Assembly: GCA_030639305.1 (NCBI GenBank)
Contig: DAOWCY010000174.1
Span: forward strand, 1 to 15,111
Length of the DNA stretch: 15,111 bases
Direction: 5' to 3'
Origin: JAGLQA01 sp023135565
GTDB lineage: Bacteria; Acidobacteriota; Aminicenantia; UBA2199
Part shown: positions 13,368-15,111 of the stretch, in pieces
Layout of the letters: the number at the start of each line of letters is the position of its first letter
Position numbering within the stretch: the stretch's first letter is position 1
Translations under genes and position numbers: made by a program
Notes under the pieces: model-generated
Told to the model about the DNA's origin: nothing
Databases searched by the model: none
The model's input: only the letters and a program-made list of their open reading frames with translations

Positions 13368-13982
13368 ATGAAACAACAAAAAGATTCGAAATTCATTACC
13401 ATCCTGGCCTACATCATGATGGCTTTCTGCGGCTATTTGACCCTGGTTTCTCTCGTGTTGTCCATCCTGTTCTTCTTCAAACCACCGCTCGAACTACTGG
13501 CGCCATTAGATGAATACATCGGGATTTTGCAGCTTTTCCCGCCTTCCATCGTCGCTATTCTCAAAAATCATTACCATAAAATTTCTTTTTGCTATCTTAT
13601 TATTTCCGCTGTCACCCTGAGCGCTTCTTTTGCTTTATTAAAACGCCGCCACTGGGCCCGGGTTTATGTGGCTGTTTTTTTTATCCTGACCATGGTTTTG
13701 AGTGTGGTAGAAGTGTTCTTCCCGGAACATTATCTTTTGCCGGTTCCCGCTGAAGATAGCCTGCGCCCGGTGATTGAATCTATGAATAAAAGCGTCGCTT
13801 TTCTCGTAAAAATAATGGCTGTGGCTATTGTCGGGCTGCACAGTTGGGTGGCCTACAAATTATTTTCAAAAGATATAAAAAAACAATTCCAAACACCCGG
13901 CGAAAAAAGGGGACAGGCCGGTAGACCCCGCTTAGCCTCCGGCGGCCCCTGCCGGGGAGGCCAAACTTTTGAAAAAGTTTGA
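13368..13982 (+). CDS. Small membrane protein with a repeat-encoded C-terminal tail
   Basis: I do not recognise the family. The 204-aa protein has about four hydrophobic segments, near residues 10-36, 70-91, 97-116 and 141-165, with a short polar N-terminus, so it is probably an inner membrane protein. There is no strong Shine-Dalgarno site before the ATG. It lies 16 bp after the PIN toxin gene. From about residue 179 onward the reading frame enters repeat block E: the tail EKRGQAGRPRLASGGPCRGG and the TGA stop come from the GGGGACAGG tag, the GC hairpin and the AT arm. The original C-terminus probably ended near KKQFQTP, and the tail was acquired when the repeat arrived. Confidence 0.65.
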   Translation: MKQQKDSKFITILAYIMMAFCGYLTLVSLVLSILFFFKPPLELLAPLDEYIGILQLFPPSIVAILKNHYHKISFCYLIISAVTLSASFALLKRRHWARVYVAVFFILTMVLSVVEVFFPEHYLLPVPAEDSLRPVIESMNKSVAFLVKIMAVAIVGLHSWVAYKLFSKDIKKQFQTPGEKRGQAGRPRLASGGPCRGGQTFEKV

Positions 13983-14116
13983 TCAAAACTTTTAATTATT
14001 TAAAATCAAAAGCGCTCACACGCTGCCTCTGCGGGGAAGCCGGTTATAGGCTGGGGACGCCGTCCCCCCGCGCAGCGGCTAGTCGGCTCCCCGCCCGTGC
14101 GGGGCCACGCGAGTGG
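13904..14116. repeat. Modular repeat block E
   Basis: Contents: tag AAAAAAGGGGACAGGC (from 13904); GC hairpin beginning GCCTCCGGC (13935-13943) and ending GGGGAGGC; AT arms CAAACTTTT (13962-13970), AAAAGTTTG (13973-13981) and AAACTTTT (13986-13993); the AATCAAAAGCGCTCACACGC box (from 14004); a degenerate GAA-loop hairpin; and palindromes GGGGACGCCGTCCCC (14053-14067), CCCCGC-CCGT-GCGGGG (14089-14104) and CCAC-GCGA-GTGG (14105-14116). The order matches block A. The first 79 bases lie inside the reading frame of the membrane protein. Confidence 0.8.
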
Positions 14117-14119
14117 GGT

Positions 14120-14148
14120 TTGCAATTGCGCCACTTTTAACTTATAAT
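14120..14148 (+). promoter_or_regulatory. Orphan sigma70-type promoter next to repeat block E
   Basis: TTGCAA (14120-14125) and TATAAT (14143-14148) are 17 bp apart. An ATG follows 5 bases later (14154), again a leaderless arrangement. It opens a 47-codon frame (MKNNRKKGTSQYIPRLYH and onward, stop at 14297) that contains a GGGGACAAGC tag and resembles no protein family. The promoter has probably lost its original gene. It points toward the 3' end of the convergent PIN toxin gene and could make antisense RNA to it. Confidence 0.5.
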
Positions 14149-14270
14149 AGCACATGAAAAATAATCGAAAAAAGGGGACAAGCCAGTATATCCCAAGACT
14201 TTATCATTGCATTCTACCGTTTTTATATTGCCAACCTTTCAAGGGGGGTGTTCAAACATCCACGTGTCCA

Positions 14271-14675
14271 TTAAACAAAGGGATTAATAATCCTTAACTT
14301 CTTTTCGACCAATTGATTGTGCTGCATGTCTTCCGTGAAAAGAATGGAACAACTGGAATCAATAGCAGATGCAATGATCAGACAATCAAAATACGAATAT
14401 TCATATTTTGAACTTAACGAAACGGCTCTCTTTATTAAATCAAGACTGAATCCCCGGATAGTAAAAGATGCTTCTATTTCCGCAAGCGCATCCAGTATCT
14501 CATCTCCCTTCTTTTTAAACTTCTTTTTAAGGACATTGACAAATTCATTTATGACCTGGAGGGAAATAATACCATCATTTTTCGCGGCAAGGTTTATAGA
14601 CTTTTCTTTTTTTTCTTCTTCGTTAGAGTAATTATATATCAGTACATTCGTGTCAAAAAAAACACTATCTCTCAT
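14271..14675 (-). CDS. PIN-domain toxin (VapC-like)
   Basis: This 134-aa PIN protein begins MRDSVFFDTNVLIYNYS. Acidic residues at the expected places are Asp8, Glu44 (QVINEF), Asp97 (YSYFDCLIIASA) and Asp116 (FTEDMQ). It is of a different PIN subgroup from the one at 12965, closer to the FDTNVLIY type. It should be an RNase held inactive by the upstream antitoxin, whose gene it overlaps by 11 bp. No clear terminator follows; a weak hairpin lies at 14237-14262. Confidence 0.88.
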   Translation of the reverse strand: MRDSVFFDTNVLIYNYSNEEEKKEKSINLAAKNDGIISLQVINEFVNVLKKKFKKKGDEILDALAEIEASFTIRGFSLDLIKRAVSLSSKYEYSYFDCLIIASAIDSSCSILFTEDMQHNQLVEKKLRIINPFV

Positions 14676-14877
14676 TCGCTTCTTCCCGGTTAAATTTGAA
14701 CCCTCTCGTATCCAGTATTAGAGCCTTGAACTCAGGTCTTGATTTTTTCTTTTTTTGCAGGCCCTTCGATTTTATCTTTTTTATGACAATTTCAACATCA
14801 TTATTCAAAAATTCATCAGGTACATGCAGTGTGAAATCGTTCGACAAAACCGTCCTAACTTCTCTAATAACTTGCAT
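14665..14877 (-). CDS. Antitoxin partner of the second PIN toxin
   Basis: The start is the ATG at 14877, with GGAGG (14889-14885) 7 bases upstream, giving 70 aa (MQVIREVRTVLSNDFTLHVP and onward). A longer frame reaching 15009 would read through the promoter and repeat block F and is rejected. The N-terminal part looks like a short beta-rich DNA-binding or dimerisation region. The basic middle (KKIKSKGLQKKKKSRP) and the C-terminal tail (KALILDTRGFKFNREEANER) fit the toxin-wrapping part. It overlaps the toxin start by 11 bp. Assignment rests on size, order and overlap. Confidence 0.75.
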   Translation of the reverse strand: MQVIREVRTVLSNDFTLHVPDEFLNNDVEIVIKKIKSKGLQKKKKSRPEFKALILDTRGFKFNREEANER

Positions 14878-14901
14878 CGAAACACCTCCGCTTTCCTCTA
14901 T

Positions 14902-14930
14902 ATAGTAGAACAAATTAAAGACAATGTCAA
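14902..14930 (-). promoter_or_regulatory. Promoter of the second PIN toxin-antitoxin pair
   Basis: On the minus strand TTGACA (14930-14925) and TACTAT (14907-14902) are 17 bp apart. The predicted start is near 14895, immediately upstream of the Shine-Dalgarno site of the antitoxin. Confidence 0.75.
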
Positions 14931-14990
14931 CTCTCCTAAAAAAATCTCCCTCTGCCCCTCCGGCGGTGGTACGGCGCACCCAGCCTTTTA

Positions 14991-15086
14991 GCCTCCGGCG
15001 GCCCTGCAATGCTGTTGCTTTAAGGAGAAAAGATGCCTCCGGCGGCTCTCCGAGGGCCAGGGGGAGGCTCCCCCTGAACCCCCATT
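14991..15086. repeat. Modular repeat block F, disrupted
   Basis: GCCTCCGGCGGCCCTGC (14991-15007) is the left part of the GC hairpin and breaks off abruptly. After 27 unrelated bases a second GCCTCCGGCGGC starts at 15035, followed by palindrome GGGGGAG-G-CTCCCCC (15060-15074) and a C-run. The AT element is absent. The 27-base spacer carries AAGGAG (15022-15027) five bases before an ATG (15033) that opens only 14 codons, which looks like a gene start cut off by repeat sequence. Confidence 0.6.
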
Positions 15087-15111
15087 ATTGCTTCGCAAAA
15101 CACACCAAGCC

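Noticed and set aside
14878..15009. Longer antitoxin reading from 15009
   Set aside because: It reads through repeat block F and the predicted promoter; the ATG at 14877 has a good ribosome binding site.

Overview
The window looks like bacterial chromosome from an anaerobe. The evidence is a ferredoxin-dependent 2-oxoacid oxidoreductase cluster, sigma70-type promoters with 17-bp spacers, good Shine-Dalgarno sites and small toxin-antitoxin modules. I cannot name the phylum from sequence alone. An anaerobic, environmental Gram-negative-like lineage (for example Desulfobacterota or a similar group) would fit, and the predicted lipoprotein points to a secreting envelope.

Layout. 1-3753: two rightward genes of unknown function, a 135-aa protein and an AT-rich, lysine-rich 1003-aa predicted lipoprotein, ending in a terminator-like hairpin. 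4034-4652: a BrnT-type toxin gene broken by a one-base frameshift, followed by an intact CopG-like antitoxin gene. 4701-6384: a block of structured repeats, then three 32-bp direct repeats and a strong promoter driving a DUF4143-type AAA+ ATPase. 6541-12380: a leftward metabolic cluster of four genes. In transcription order these are a GltD-like iron-sulfur flavoprotein, a small FAD/NAD(P) oxidoreductase, and the gamma-alpha fusion and beta subunits of a 2-oxoacid:ferredoxin oxidoreductase. 12480-13982: a decayed beta-propeller fragment, a PIN-domain VapBC-like module and a small membrane protein. 13904-14297: another repeat block with an orphan promoter. 14271-14877: a second, leftward PIN-domain toxin-antitoxin pair. 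The right end is repeat material.

How the genes work together. The last three genes of the metabolic cluster are translationally coupled by overlaps of 4 and 20 bp. The GltD-like protein lies upstream on the same strand, separated by a repeat-filled gap. The likely role is oxidative decarboxylation (or the reverse carboxylation) of a 2-oxoacid, with electrons passing through ferredoxin-type clusters to or from NAD(P)H. The toxin-antitoxin modules and the ATPase are separate units with their own promoters.

The most unusual content is between the genes. A modular repeat family occurs in six places. Its parts are a GC-rich hairpin, a three-arm AT-rich element that can fold in two mutually exclusive ways, a GAA-loop hairpin, and 15-16-bp palindromes whose sequence varies while pairing is kept. 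These repeats often touch gene ends and supply the stop codons of one gene and one gene remnant, and abut the stop of another. Other points worth a second look are sigma70 promoters placed only 5-7 bp upstream of ATG codons, and a ferredoxin motif in which one cysteine ligand is methionine.
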